Shown here: piece by piece, positions 25,530-34,502 of the stretch
How positions within the stretch are numbered: position 1 is the first letter of the stretch
How the letters are laid out: each line of letters begins with the position of its first letter
Assembly: GCF_001424835.1 (NCBI RefSeq)
Contig: NZ_LMCQ01000001.1
Coordinates: 425,089-489,088, forward strand
Direction of reading: 5' to 3'
Length of the DNA: 64,000 nucleotides
Source of the DNA: Variovorax sp. Root318D1
Lineage (GTDB): Bacteria > Pseudomonadota > Gammaproteobacteria > Burkholderiales > Burkholderiaceae_C
Position numbers and translations under genes: made by a program
The notes under the pieces: generated by a model
What the model saw: only the letters and a program-made list of their open reading frames with translations
What the model was told of the DNA's origin: nothing
Databases searched by the model: none

Positions 25530-25763
25530 CTAGAACAGCGTGAGCACGTGGATCCTGTGCTCGGTCGGAAGGTACTTGAGGCCGCAGCGCACGCGTGCAT
25601 TGTCGAGCGCTTCTATCACCACCTTGAATTCCGTTAGCCGAATGTTGTCGGCGGAAGATAGTTCGTGTCGAGGAAGGCCGTTTTCGATGTGCAACTTTCT
25701 GTCGGCCGACTCTTGTGAGGGGTTCTGCGCCGAGCGTCCCATATCATTTAACATAACATACAT
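25530..25763 (-). CDS. hypothetical protein, 77 residues
   Basis: A minus-strand frame beginning MYVMLNDMGRSAQNPSQESAD and ending TEHRIHVLTLF. It is less GC-rich and has different codon use from its surroundings. No ribosome-binding site is obvious, but an inverted repeat (ATAACA...TGTTAT, 25753-25771) overlaps the start region. It may be a foreign small gene or the remainder of one. No family recognised. Confidence 0.3.
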   Translation of the reverse strand: MYVMLNDMGRSAQNPSQESADRKLHIENGLPRHELSSADNIRLTEFKVVIEALDNARVRCGLKYLPTEHRIHVLTLF

Positions 25764-25771
25764 TGTGTTAT
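25753..25771. repeat. inverted repeat ATAACA-N7-TGTTAT
   Basis: Perfect 6-bp arms within an AT-rich patch in an otherwise GC-rich window. It overlaps the start of the 77-residue frame, so it may be an operator, or the edge of a foreign insertion. Confidence 0.5.
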
Positions 25772-25795
25772 TTATGCGTGTAGCGGCTGATTAGT

Positions 25796-25827
25796 AATGT
25801 CGCGTTTGGCCCGAATAGAAATGTCGC
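25796..25827. repeat. direct repeat AATGTCGC, two copies 24 bp apart
   Basis: AATGTCGC at 25796-25803 (followed by GTTTGGCC) and at 25820-25827 (followed by AAAGTTGGCC). Repeated TGTCGC-type boxes are typical of transposon ends with several transposase-binding sites, as in IS21-like elements. No intact transposase adjoins. Confidence 0.4.
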
Positions 25828-26448
25828 AAAGTTGGCCGCCTCGAGTTCGAAGGCATGGCCGTGGCGACATCTGCAGCGACGGATGACGCATGTCGCTGCG
25901 CGAAGCCGATCGCCTCAAGACCCTTCGGCCGCGTAGCGCTCGATCAGCCGCGACACCTGCCTACGCTCAAGCTCATCCGCTGCGCGGCCTGGCCCACGCG
26001 CGCCACCGGTCGACCACGCCCGGATGGGACCCGTCGACCTGGTGTCGGGCGAACTCGGGCGCCCGAGCATCCAGGACCAGCGCCTAAAGCGACTTGTTTG
26101 ATCCGCGAGCGTCGACGCGCGGTCCTGGGTCGATCTTGGCGATCCAACAGCAGGTTGCATGAGGGGCTGCCGCCGGCCATGGCATTCGCGGTGCCGTCCG
26201 GCTACCTCGGCTCACGGATCGCGAAGGTCGTGGCCACAGAAATTGTGGGTGCCCTCCTCTCTTCGCGACTGGTCCGACGCGCCGCGGAGATCCTCGTCTC
26301 CTAGACTTGGAGTTCGCCAAGATCGTCGCGCAGTCGCGTGGCGAGTTGCAGAAGTTCCCCACTGTCCGCGGCGACGGCAGGAAAGCGCTGGCAAGCGTGG
26401 GATTAAGCGCGCCGCGCACACAGGGCACGCGTCTCGGCGCCCGTGAAC
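25828..26448. other. degenerate DNA, possible transposase relic
   Basis: On the minus strand, 25918-25980 encodes ELERRQVSRLIERYAAEG, a pattern like the helix-turn-helix of ISNCY-type transposases, with an adjacent frame reading VGQAAQRMSL just before it. The two would join after a one-base shift. The remainder has no credible coding frame. I regard it as mobile-element debris. Confidence 0.35.
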
Positions 26449-26622
26449 TCAGCGCACCCAATGGCAGACGCGATGATGGCGGTGCGCGTCCCATTTGCAT
26501 ACCTTGTGCGCACGCTGTGCCTCGTGGCCGCGGTACGGCGCGGCCGCGGCCATGCTCGGCGCCAGCACTGCGAGGCTGGCGAATGCGACAGCGCTGGAGA
26601 GAATGATTTGCTTGATCTGCAT
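26449..26622 (-). CDS. small exported basic protein, 57 residues
   Basis: The start MQIKQIILSSAVAFASLAVLAPSMAAAA is a clear Sec signal peptide. The mature part is about 29 residues, YRGHEAQRAHKVCKWDAHRHHRVCHWVR, rich in His and Arg with two Cys. It resembles the HHHH-motif small secreted proteins common in Burkholderiales. It may bind metal or sit in the periplasm; function unknown. An AGAAAG lies upstream of the ATG. Confidence 0.65.
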   Translation of the reverse strand: MQIKQIILSSAVAFASLAVLAPSMAAAAPYRGHEAQRAHKVCKWDAHRHHRVCHWVR

Positions 26623-27010
26623 GAAGTTCTTTCTGGGCAACAACGATGATTGAAAAAAGACCGCCCGGCGCTCGGCTCGGAGGAATCGGCGCACAGGTAC
26701 GAACGATGCGCGCGCACGGCTCGTTCCCAGCCTTCAGAGGACTCTAAGGGTTCAACAATGAGCGCACGATGAGCGTGAGCCGCGCGTCTGCAATCCCGTC
26801 ACGAAAGACGAATTCGAATCGATACCTGGAAACCGACCGCGTCTATCCTGAACCTGGTCGGTCTGGCGCGGAATCGGCCCGCTCAACGTGAGGATGAATC
26901 TGCGCGGCAACATGCGGCTGTATGGCATCGACTCGGCCATCCAGGCGCGCATGACTCTGTGGACCTCCGGCCTGCAGCCCTGCAATCTTTCCGCGGCTAC
27001 CCTATTGCCC
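26623..27010. other. intergenic region, no gene supported
   Basis: No frame has a convincing start or protein-like composition. It includes the upstream region of the exported small protein and of the membrane protein at 27011. Confidence 0.4.
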
Positions 27011-27472
27011 ATGTTTGCCAAGCCCCTGTGCGCCGCAGCGCTATTCGCGTGTCTTCTGTTCCTGCTTGGAAGCGTCACACAATCCCCGGACCCGTGTGCG
27101 GCCACCCAAGACTTCGTGTACCCCCTCGCCGCGCCTTTGTTGATCCTGGGATCCTTCGGGTGGCTGGGGGTGTCTTGTTGGTGCCTTCCCTTTGCCGGAC
27201 GCTGGCCAACTCGCCTTGGCTACGCCGTCCTGTATGCGGTCGTTTCGGTGGTGCTGGCAGTCGGCCTCTGGATGGGCGCGATGTTGGCCGTTCTGAGATA
27301 CGAACACCTGATGCCGTTTCTGCTGGAACACGATTGCTATGGGGATGCCACCCCCTCGATGCTGGGCGTGACCGTGACGGGCGCGATCGCAATGTTCCTT
27401 GGATTGTTGAGCATCAACCGTGCGGTATTGGCCCTGCAAAGCCGTCATCGCAAGTCTGTCGGGGCGCGTTGA
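27011..27472 (+). CDS. hypothetical four-helix membrane protein
   Basis: About 153 residues from MFAKPLCAAALFACLLFLLGS. Four hydrophobic segments are visible (residues about 4-22, 36-60, 66-92 and 112-135). The frame is open upstream to an ATG at 26888, but that extension is not protein-like. No family recognised. It is convergent with polB. Confidence 0.6.
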   Translation: MFAKPLCAAALFACLLFLLGSVTQSPDPCAATQDFVYPLAAPLLILGSFGWLGVSCWCLPFAGRWPTRLGYAVLYAVVSVVLAVGLWMGAMLAVLRYEHLMPFLLEHDCYGDATPSMLGVTVTGAIAMFLGLLSINRAVLALQSRHRKSVGAR

Positions 27473-27775
27473 ACCACCGGGCGTCCAACCATGGCTCGAT
27501 CAAGGTGGCTCATAGCAGGACCCCAGGTATCGTTTCACGCGACTACCGCACAGACTTCACGCCGGCTTCACTCGCCTCGCGCACACTGCCTCTCGACAGC
27601 GGTCGGCGCCGGTAGAGGCAAGGGGAGAAAAGCAATTGCTCAGGGAAACGCCTCGATGCCGACCGCTGTCACCTCGATCGCTGTCACCTTCACCTTTGCA
27701 TGCGCGAAGCCCGCAAGGCCCACCAAGGCTCAGTGACCGAGCGCGAAGAACGCTTGAGAACTCCCATCCGCCCGG
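27473..27775. other. intergenic region between convergent genes, nothing recognised
   Basis: About 300 bp between the membrane-protein gene and the end of polB. No coding frame, hairpin with T-run or repeat stood out. Confidence 0.4.
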
Positions 27776-30172
27776 CTAGAAGAGCCCGCGTCGCGGAGTC
27801 GTCAAGGCCATGAAACTTTCCCCGAGGGGCTGAAGAATGGCATCGGCGATCGGCTGGAGCTGCCGGGTGAGGTAGTGCTCGTAGTCGATGCGCGAACGGC
27901 GGATTTCCAGCGGCTCCGGCCCGTTCCGCGTCATGACGTATTCGATCCAGCCGCCCTTCTGGTATTGCATGGGCCGGCCGAGCCGGCCATTGTGTTCGTC
28001 GGCCATGCGGGCGGCCCGGACCTGCGGCGGCACGTTGACCAGGTAAGCGTCGAGCCGATGGCGCAGGCGCTTGCGGTAGATGAGCAGTGCATCCTTGTCG
28101 CCAGCCAGCGTCGACTTCGCATAGTCGGTCACGAACGGCTTGTAAGGCTCGCCCTGAAAGATGCGTGAAAGCAGGCCCTCCTGGAACTGCCGCGCCAGCG
28201 GCGTCCAGTCGCTGCGCGCCATCTCCAGTCCGCGGTACACCATCGCCTCCTTGCCCGTGGCATCGGCACTTAGCCCCGCGTAGCGCTTCTTGCTGCCGAC
28301 CTCCGAGCCGCGAATGGTGGGCATGAAGAACTTCTTGTAGTGGGTGTCGACCTCGATCTCGAGAAAGCTCTCCAGGCCTTGCTCCGCCCGCAGCCCGCGG
28401 GCCCACCAGTCGTTGATGTCGGCCGCCAGGCTGGCCGCGACGGCATGCGCCGCCTCGTTGGTGTGGGGGCGCTTGAGCCAGACGAAGATGGAATCGGTAT
28501 CGCCATAGATGGCCTCGTAGCCCCGCTTCTCCACGAACTCGCGCGTGCGCTTCATCATCTCGTGGCCGCGCAGGGTCACGGCGGACACCAGCGCGGGATT
28601 GAAGAACCGGCACTCGGCCGCACCCAGCACGCCAGCGAAGGAGTTCATGAGCAGCTTCAGCGCCTGGGACAGCGGCTCGTTCTTCGCCTGCTTCGCTTCG
28701 TCACGGGCGCGCCAGAGCGTGGTCACGATCTCGGGCAGGCAATGCCTGTCGCGCGAAAAGACGGTCCCCTGCGGCCCCTGGACGCGCATAGCCGGGTCGC
28801 CGGCGTCCAAGCCTTCGACGAGGCCTACCGGATCGACCAGGAAGGTCCGGATGATCGAGGGATAGAGGCTCTTGTAGTCCAGCACCACGACCGAGTCGTA
28901 GAACCCCGGCTTCGAGTCCATGACGTAGCCGCCGGGATAAGCCTTGCTCGGAATCTCGCCCACGTTTGGCGCCACGTAGCCCAGCCGGTGCATCCGCGGC
29001 AGGTAATGGTGGCTGAACGCGGCGATGGAGCCGCCGAAGTGATCGGCCTGCAGGCCGGTGGCCTGGGCCCGCTCCATCGCGAACTGCAGCAGCTTCGCCT
29101 TGTCGAAGATGCGCAGGACCAGCTCGCAGTCCTTGATGTTGTAGCGCGCGAGTGCGGGCTTGTCTTCCTGGTAGCGCCGCTCGATCTCTGCCATCTTGTC
29201 GTAGGCGTCGCCAATGGCCTTGCCTTCGCCGAGCAGCGCCTGCGAGACGGTCTCGAGGCTGAAGGACGGGAAGCTCCACACGGCGGCCTTGAGTGCGTCG
29301 ATGCCGTCGATGACGACCCGCCCCGGTGTGGGCGCGAACAGATAGCCCTGCTTGCCCGGATGGGTTCGCCACTCGATGGGTCGGCGCTCCCGCCCCAGAA
29401 GGAGCTGCACGTCGCAGTTGTCGGCCGTCTTCTGCAGCACGCGCAGGTCGAACTGGATGACATTCCAGCCGATGACGACGTCGGGGTCGTTCCGCTCGAA
29501 CCAGTCGTTGAGCTTCTCGAGCATGACTTGGCGCGACGAGCAGTAGATCAGCGAGAAGGCCATGGGCTCATCCGGTCCGGATGATGCCTCCGATGTCCGC
29601 ATCGGTAACGCCTCGCCCAGCATGAAGACGACACGCTCCGGCATGCCATCCAGCGCGATGGAATAGAGCGCTTCGTTCTGGCTCGTCTCGATGTCCAGCG
29701 ACACGACCTTCAACGCGGGCCGGAATTCGGGCGCGGGCTTGAGTTTGCAGTCGACGATGGTGGCGCGCTCTGAACGCCCTCCTTCCACCCGCACGCCCGC
29801 GGTGATGAAGCGTTCCATCAGGTATCGGTCGTGCGGCCGCACGTCGGCTTCGAACAAGGGAATGCCCTGCGCCTCGAGGGCGCGTGCCAGCCGACCAAGC
29901 TGGCGGAAGTGCTTCGCATAGACGCCGAGGACAGCTTCCCGTTGGAAGGTCTTGAGCTCGAGCGCGCGCAGCTGCATGCCCGGCATGGCCGCAAGTTCGG
30001 CATCGACTGCCGTCCGGTGCCGAGAGGCGACGAACGCGACGCTGGTCCGCGAGGTCAGGACCACTTTCCTCGGCCCCGCGGCGGTGGCCAACCAGTACTC
30101 GATCTCCGTTCCGGCGGGCGCATCGCGCCAGTGGCGCGTGAGGATGAAGCCCTTGAGTTCAGTGGATGTCAC
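27776..30172 (-). CDS. polB: DNA polymerase II (family B)
   Basis: A 798-residue DNA polymerase, close to the usual length of about 780-790. The 3'-5' exonuclease motifs are SLDIETSQN, WNVIQFDLRVL and YNIKDCELVL; the polymerase motifs are DYKSLYPSIIRTF (motif A), KLLMNSFAGVLG (motif B) and YGDTDSIFVW (motif C). All acidic residues are present, so both activities should be intact. The enzyme restarts stalled forks and copies past lesions. The start appears to be GTG with a weak ribosome-binding site. I saw no LexA box upstream. Confidence 0.96.
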   Translation of the reverse strand: MTSTELKGFILTRHWRDAPAGTEIEYWLATAAGPRKVVLTSRTSVAFVASRHRTAVDAELAAMPGMQLRALELKTFQREAVLGVYAKHFRQLGRLARALEAQGIPLFEADVRPHDRYLMERFITAGVRVEGGRSERATIVDCKLKPAPEFRPALKVVSLDIETSQNEALYSIALDGMPERVVFMLGEALPMRTSEASSGPDEPMAFSLIYCSSRQVMLEKLNDWFERNDPDVVIGWNVIQFDLRVLQKTADNCDVQLLLGRERRPIEWRTHPGKQGYLFAPTPGRVVIDGIDALKAAVWSFPSFSLETVSQALLGEGKAIGDAYDKMAEIERRYQEDKPALARYNIKDCELVLRIFDKAKLLQFAMERAQATGLQADHFGGSIAAFSHHYLPRMHRLGYVAPNVGEIPSKAYPGGYVMDSKPGFYDSVVVLDYKSLYPSIIRTFLVDPVGLVEGLDAGDPAMRVQGPQGTVFSRDRHCLPEIVTTLWRARDEAKQAKNEPLSQALKLLMNSFAGVLGAAECRFFNPALVSAVTLRGHEMMKRTREFVEKRGYEAIYGDTDSIFVWLKRPHTNEAAHAVAASLAADINDWWARGLRAEQGLESFLEIEVDTHYKKFFMPTIRGSEVGSKKRYAGLSADATGKEAMVYRGLEMARSDWTPLARQFQEGLLSRIFQGEPYKPFVTDYAKSTLAGDKDALLIYRKRLRHRLDAYLVNVPPQVRAARMADEHNGRLGRPMQYQKGGWIEYVMTRNGPEPLEIRRSRIDYEHYLTRQLQPIADAILQPLGESFMALTTPRRGLF

Positions 30173-30315
30173 GAGAGCTGGAGAGTCGGGTCAAGCGGGA
30201 AGGTGGACTTGGGGTCGGGTGATTTTCACCTGACCGTGTGCAGCTGCTATCTGCAGGAGACGGATACGTCCGGCCAGTCGGAGGTGCAGAACCGTGAGGC
30301 TCGAGGGGCACTTTA

Positions 30316-30349
30316 AGGGTTTGCGTTGACAAGATAGGGGTCAAACCCT
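30316..30349. promoter_or_regulatory. inverted repeat around a TTGACA hexamer
   Basis: AGGGTTTG (30316-30323) pairs with CAAACCCT (30342-30349), with TTGACA (30326-30331) between. It could be a promoter with an operator for the gene at 30408, or a hairpin. No good -10 follows at the right spacing. Confidence 0.3.
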
Positions 30350-30407
30350 GTTCCGGAGCACGGTAAGAATTACGTAAGATTCGCGCCCGCACCCAACCAA
30401 GGTACTC

Positions 30408-30866
30408 ATGCTCGACGTCGACTTGCCAGCGCCCGCCGCGACCGTTCGCAGCCTTCTTGCCAGCCGCGGGATCGTTCCGGCGCTGGCCTTGCTCAACGAT
30501 AGGACGTCTTATCGGTTCACGGCGATCTACAAATTGAACGGCGACGTGATGCGCGCGGCGCATGCCTTCGACCGCGACTCTGAATACCGCACCTGGCTGA
30601 AGGTCGTGCCTCTGGGTAAGAGCTTCTGCCAGTACGCGCTCGAGCATGGCGAGTTCGTCACCAGCCATGCCTCCGGAGATCAGCGCCTGACGAACCGACC
30701 TTATGTCGGCATGGTCGAGTCGTACTACGGCCGGCTGCTGACGCGAGGATGCGGCACGCCCTATGGCACCTTCATCCATTTCGACTTGGAGTCGCGCAGC
30801 ATTCCTACAGAGGAAATTCGCTTCCTGCGCGAGGTCATCCCGCAGTTCATTGACTACTTGGAATGA
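30408..30866 (+). CDS. GAF-like domain protein, hypothetical
   Basis: A 152-residue soluble protein. The pattern SYRFTAIYKLNGDVMRAAHAFDRDSEY, then GKSFCQYALEHGEFVTSHASGDQRL and GTFIHFDLESR, resembles a single GAF sensory domain. No output domain is attached. It is divergent from polB with 235 bp between. It may sense a small molecule or redox state for a partner encoded elsewhere; the role is unknown. Confidence 0.65.
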   Translation: MLDVDLPAPAATVRSLLASRGIVPALALLNDRTSYRFTAIYKLNGDVMRAAHAFDRDSEYRTWLKVVPLGKSFCQYALEHGEFVTSHASGDQRLTNRPYVGMVESYYGRLLTRGCGTPYGTFIHFDLESRSIPTEEIRFLREVIPQFIDYLE

Positions 30867-31049
30867 ACAGGCGAGAACAAAGGCCCATCAAACGAGCGAC
30901 TGGTGTTGAGGCCGAATCCGGCTGTCGACATGCGATCAGGGCTGAACCGAGCGCCAAGGCAATTCAATGCGTTGATCAAGCTACGTTCAACCAGATTTTC
31001 AACATAGCCACCACGTCCATGCTGGCTGCGTAGTGAGGGCGTGGCATGA

Positions 31050-31577
31050 CTATTCCAGCCCGTCTTTCTTCATCTCAGCCAGCGCCAGCCCCTTGTGCGA
31101 CGTGAAGTAGAACAGGCGCCACTTTCCGTTGACCAAGCGCCATCGAGACAAGCTTGGCTCGCTCACATCTTCACGCTTGTACTTTCCGTCGACCTTGGGC
31201 AGCAGCAGCGCGGTATGACGCAGTACCACGCTGGCTGTGCCGTCAGGCATCATCCGGAGCCGTTGGATTTCCCAACGCAGGTCCGTGTTCTTGACGTCGT
31301 ACTCGAAGGTGGTCTTGACCGCCTTCTTCCCCTTCATCTGGCCGTACAAATCCTCCGCTGCGGTAAACCAGATATCGTCGGTCATCATCGCGAGCCAGGC
31401 CCTCACGTCGTGCCTGTTCCAGACTTTCTCGAACTCGGCCACAGTCCCCCGAAGCAGCGCCTCACTGCCTGGCGCTTCAGGTTTTCCGGATTTTTCCTGT
31501 TGCGCAAGTGCCCCTGACCAAGGGGCAACGAACGCGGTCATCAACAGGCTGAGCAAGACGAAGCGACGAAGTTGCAT
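31050..31577 (-). CDS. exported SnoaL/DUF4440-like protein
   Basis: A 175-residue protein with a signal peptide (MQLRRFVLLSLLMTAFVAPWSGALAQ). The mature part shows the NTF2-like fold pattern: EFEKVWNRHDVRAWLAMMTDDIWFTAAEDLYGQMKG, later SRWRLVNGKWRLFYFTSHKG. Such proteins bind a small ligand or act as isomerase-like periplasmic factors. It is a single gene, divergent from the cytochrome-like gene at 31687. Confidence 0.75.
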   Translation of the reverse strand: MQLRRFVLLSLLMTAFVAPWSGALAQQEKSGKPEAPGSEALLRGTVAEFEKVWNRHDVRAWLAMMTDDIWFTAAEDLYGQMKGKKAVKTTFEYDVKNTDLRWEIQRLRMMPDGTASVVLRHTALLLPKVDGKYKREDVSEPSLSRWRLVNGKWRLFYFTSHKGLALAEMKKDGLE

Positions 31578-31686
31578 GGCGGCTACCTCCGGGCGCGAGC
31601 ATGCGCCGAGTGTGCCGCTTTTCCGTCTTGCCCTGTCCCCAAAAAGGTACTAGATTGGTGTGAGTCGCCTGCAAAAAGGACAGCAC

Positions 31687-32370
31687 ATGCTGCACCTCTG
31701 GAAGTACCGATGCTCGCGTGTTTTGGTATGCGCGGCGCTCTCGTTTGGGCTGGCAGGACCGGCGGTCGGCAAACCTCCAAAAGAGTTTTCCATGTTCTTC
31801 GGTCAGCGCGTGCAGATCTGCCAAGGCTGCCACGGTGCACCGCCGTCCCTTCCCCATTCCGATAGCGCGAGCCGTATCGTCGCCACTGGTGCTGCAACGA
31901 AGAGCGGCGCCGAGATGCGCAAGCTGATGGGATCCAAACGCCTGGGTGTCGCGATGGAATTGGTGCTTGCCGACCCCGATCTCACCGACGACAAGTTGGA
32001 GACCATCCGGCTCTATCTGGTGAAGGTCCGGGATGGAGACGCACCAGCGGCGCTTGAATTCCCGCAGACCCAGGTCGGCGCGACCAGCGAGCCGCTCGTC
32101 GTGACCATCGTCAATGAGCGCGCCGCACGCGATCCGCCCGCAACCGTAGCATCCATTCGAATCACTGGCGACTATGCAATGGCACCCGGCGGCACCTGCT
32201 CTGCGAACGGACCCTTTAAGGGCGAGAGTTCCTGCGTGGTAAACGTTAGGTTCGCGCCAAAGAGCAAGGGTACGCGCAGCGGGCGGCTGGAGTTTCTCTT
32301 CGCCCCCACCCCAGGCCTGACGCCGAAGGCTCGCGTCACCAAACTGACGGGAGTTGGCGTGTTGCCTTAG
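31687..32370 (+). CDS. exported c-type-cytochrome-like protein with a C-terminal beta-sandwich domain
   Basis: About 227 residues; AAGGAC lies before the ATG. A signal peptide (MLHLWKYRCSRVLVCAALSFGLAGPAVG) is followed by one heme-binding motif CQGCH (residues 45-49) in a short cytochrome-like segment to about residue 100. From about 115 an Ig-like choice-of-anchor domain follows (TSEPLVVTIVNERA, GESSCVVNVRFAPKSKGTRSGRLEF), of the kind found in HYDIN/ASPM-type repeats. The combination suggests a periplasmic electron-transfer or adhesive heme protein. Partner unknown. Confidence 0.7.
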   Translation: MLHLWKYRCSRVLVCAALSFGLAGPAVGKPPKEFSMFFGQRVQICQGCHGAPPSLPHSDSASRIVATGAATKSGAEMRKLMGSKRLGVAMELVLADPDLTDDKLETIRLYLVKVRDGDAPAALEFPQTQVGATSEPLVVTIVNERAARDPPATVASIRITGDYAMAPGGTCSANGPFKGESSCVVNVRFAPKSKGTRSGRLEFLFAPTPGLTPKARVTKLTGVGVLP

Positions 32371-32594
32371 CACGTCGCGACAGGCGGGCACGTGAGGGTC
32401 CAGCGGTCTGCCCATAGGCCTCGGCGCTTGTCGCGTCGGATGCGTACGGGGTCGGGCCACGGGGGCTGCATGCCGCGTTGACCCATCTAACTTAACGGTA
32501 GGAGAATTCTTCGTGCACCGGGTGGTGCGCTCACCGGCCGAGTCGCGGGCTACCCGCGCCGATGGTGTCATCCAAGCCCGCGAAGGACGATGTG

Positions 32595-33641
32595 ATGGAC
32601 GAAGCCAAACTTAACGAGTTCATGGGCAAGCTCGTCGTCGACATGGGTGGTGCAGCCATCATGGCCAACGTGATCCTCGGCGAGGAATTGGGCTTGTACC
32701 GGGCGATGGCCGACGGAAACCCGGTTACGCCAGAGCAACTGGCCGAGCGCACCGGCTGCAACGCACGGCTCGTGCGTGAGTGGCTCAGCGGCCAGGCGGC
32801 GAGCGGCTACGTCGAACACGACCAGGGCCGGTTCAGGCTGCCCGAAGAGCAGGCCATGGCGCTGGCGCAGGAGGACTCGCCGGTCTATGTGGCCGGCGGA
32901 GCGGTCGTGCTTGCCAGCATGTACTTCGACAAGGACAAGGTGGTCACGGCAATGCGTGGCGACGGTGCACTGTCATGGGCCGATCACCACCCGTGCCTCT
33001 TCTCCGGCACCGAGCGCTTCTTCCGGCCTGGCTATCGCGCCCACCTGGTCAGCGAATGGCTGCCGGCGCTCGACGGCGTGGTGTCTCGGCTGGAACAGGG
33101 CGCAAAGGTCGCCGACGTCGGCTGCGGTCACGGTGCGTCCACAGTGATCATGGCGAAGGCATATCCGAAATCGACCTTCCACGGCTTCGACTTTCATGAT
33201 CCCTCGATCGGGCAGGCTCGCCAGCGCGCGGCGGACGCCGCTGTCGGGGATCGGGTCCAGTTCACCCGGGCGACCGCATGCGATTACCCGGGCACCGATT
33301 TCGATTTGGTGTGCTTCTTCGACTGCCTGCACGACATGGGCGACCCGGTTGGCGCAGCCCGGCGCGCACACGAGGCGTTGAAGCCAGGAGGCTCCGTGCT
33401 GCTGGTCGAGCCCTTTGCCAACGACGAGCTCGACGAGAACCTCAATCCCGTGGGCCGGCTGTTCTACGCGGCGTCGACTTGCATCTGCACGCCCAACTCG
33501 CTTTCGCAGGAGGTCAAGCTGGGGCTAGGAGCGCAGGCTGGCGAACGCCGGCTGAGACATGTCTTCGCTGAGGCGGGCTTCTCCAGCTTCCGGCGCGCGA
33601 CCGAGACGCCGTTCAACTTGGTGCTGGAGGCGCGCAAGTAG
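32595..33641 (+). CDS. class I SAM-dependent methyltransferase with N-terminal winged helix
   Basis: About 348 residues from an ATG preceded by AAGGA; an ATG 11 codons upstream is possible. The N-terminal region (VTPEQLAERTGCNARLVREWLSGQAASGYVEHDQGRFRL) is the dimerising winged helix seen in O-methyltransferase-like proteins. The SAM pocket is VADVGCGHGASTVI, followed by GFDFHD and the ALKPGGSVLLVEP post-motif. It resembles the Rv2258c-type group. Substrate unknown; it stands alone. Confidence 0.88.
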   Translation: MDEAKLNEFMGKLVVDMGGAAIMANVILGEELGLYRAMADGNPVTPEQLAERTGCNARLVREWLSGQAASGYVEHDQGRFRLPEEQAMALAQEDSPVYVAGGAVVLASMYFDKDKVVTAMRGDGALSWADHHPCLFSGTERFFRPGYRAHLVSEWLPALDGVVSRLEQGAKVADVGCGHGASTVIMAKAYPKSTFHGFDFHDPSIGQARQRAADAAVGDRVQFTRATACDYPGTDFDLVCFFDCLHDMGDPVGAARRAHEALKPGGSVLLVEPFANDELDENLNPVGRLFYAASTCICTPNSLSQEVKLGLGAQAGERRLRHVFAEAGFSSFRRATETPFNLVLEARK

Positions 33642-34238
33642 CACCCGGCCAAGCTCGTTGACGTGGGCTCCTCCGCTGTGACCGGCTTCTGCCAGTACCA
33701 CGGCGGACCCATGACGCGGCTCGAATGTTCAAGTGCAGATTCAGTCAAGACCAGATGATCGGCGACCTGCGCGGCAGTGCCGCACACCCGCGCGTTGTCC
33801 TTGAAGAACCGGGCCCAGGCCGCTGCGCGCGGCGCGTCGGAGGGCGCAGCGCAGATTGGCGCCGCTGTCTGAGCTGTTCTGGGACATGGGAAGAACTCCA
33901 GGGATGACGGCAATGCCGATCGCAATGAGCATAGATGCGGCTGGCTGCATGTCCGCGTCGAACCGGGTGCGTACTGCGGCACAGGATTTCGTTGTCGCCC
34001 TTCGTCCGGCATCTTCTTCTGCTGGTTCGAAAGCCGGGCAATGGCCGGTGCTCAAGCAATGGAAGGGAACTTCGGCTGGGAGAGCGACCCTGCGCTCTGC
34101 GTGCTGCAACCGCCAGGGCGGCCCGTCGCGAGCCGCCTGGGCTGGTGGAGAACGTCAGACGCAGCCACATCACCGGCGTAGCCGCGATGAAATGCTGGCG
34201 CATCTGCGCCGAATGAAGCCAGGCGGTTGACCCAGCCC
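33642..34238. other. no supported gene
   Basis: Nearly 600 bp without a credible coding frame. A minus-strand frame starting at 33888 (MSQNSSDSGAN) has GGAG before it, but continues plausibly only after a frameshift (ARFFKDNARVCGTAAQVADHL); at most a degraded phasin-like or small gene. Confidence 0.35.
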
Positions 34239-34502
34239 TCAGAAGCTCGGCGAATCCTTTTCCGGCGGCTTGCCGGCGAGGACTCTTTGCTGCTCCGCGA
34301 ACATTTCGCCGATGTACGTCAAGAGGTTGTCGTCCGCGATCTTCGGCGCCGCTGCGCGCACGCCACTCGGTGCGGACTTGGCTTCGTCGGCCGGAGCCCC
34401 AGCGCCCGCAGCTTCAAGCTGCGGGCCGCTTTGCTGACACGCAGCGGCAGCGAGGGTGAGACCCGTGAGCGCTGCCGCCTGGCATATTCTGGTGAAGTCC
34501 AT
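34239..34502 (-). CDS. putative small lipoprotein, 87 residues
   Basis: AAGGAG lies 5 bp before the ATG. The N-terminus MDFTRICQAAALTGLTLAAAACQQ has a lipobox-like LAAAAC, so it is probably a lipid-anchored outer- or inner-membrane protein with about 65 mature residues ending GKPPEKDSPSF. No family recognised. It overlaps the end of a longer minus-strand frame that starts at 34816. Confidence 0.55.
   Translation of the reverse strand: MDFTRICQAAALTGLTLAAAACQQSGPQLEAAGAGAPADEAKSAPSGVRAAAPKIADDNLLTYIGEMFAEQQRVLAGKPPEKDSPSF

Noticed and set aside
26888..27010. Upstream extension of the membrane-protein frame
   Set aside because: The added residues are not membrane- or domain-like, and the natural helix start is at 27011; still uncertain.
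33464..34012. A 182-codon minus-strand frame near the methyltransferase end
   Set aside because: It overlaps the methyltransferase and only a short middle section looks protein-like; no start or ribosome-binding site.
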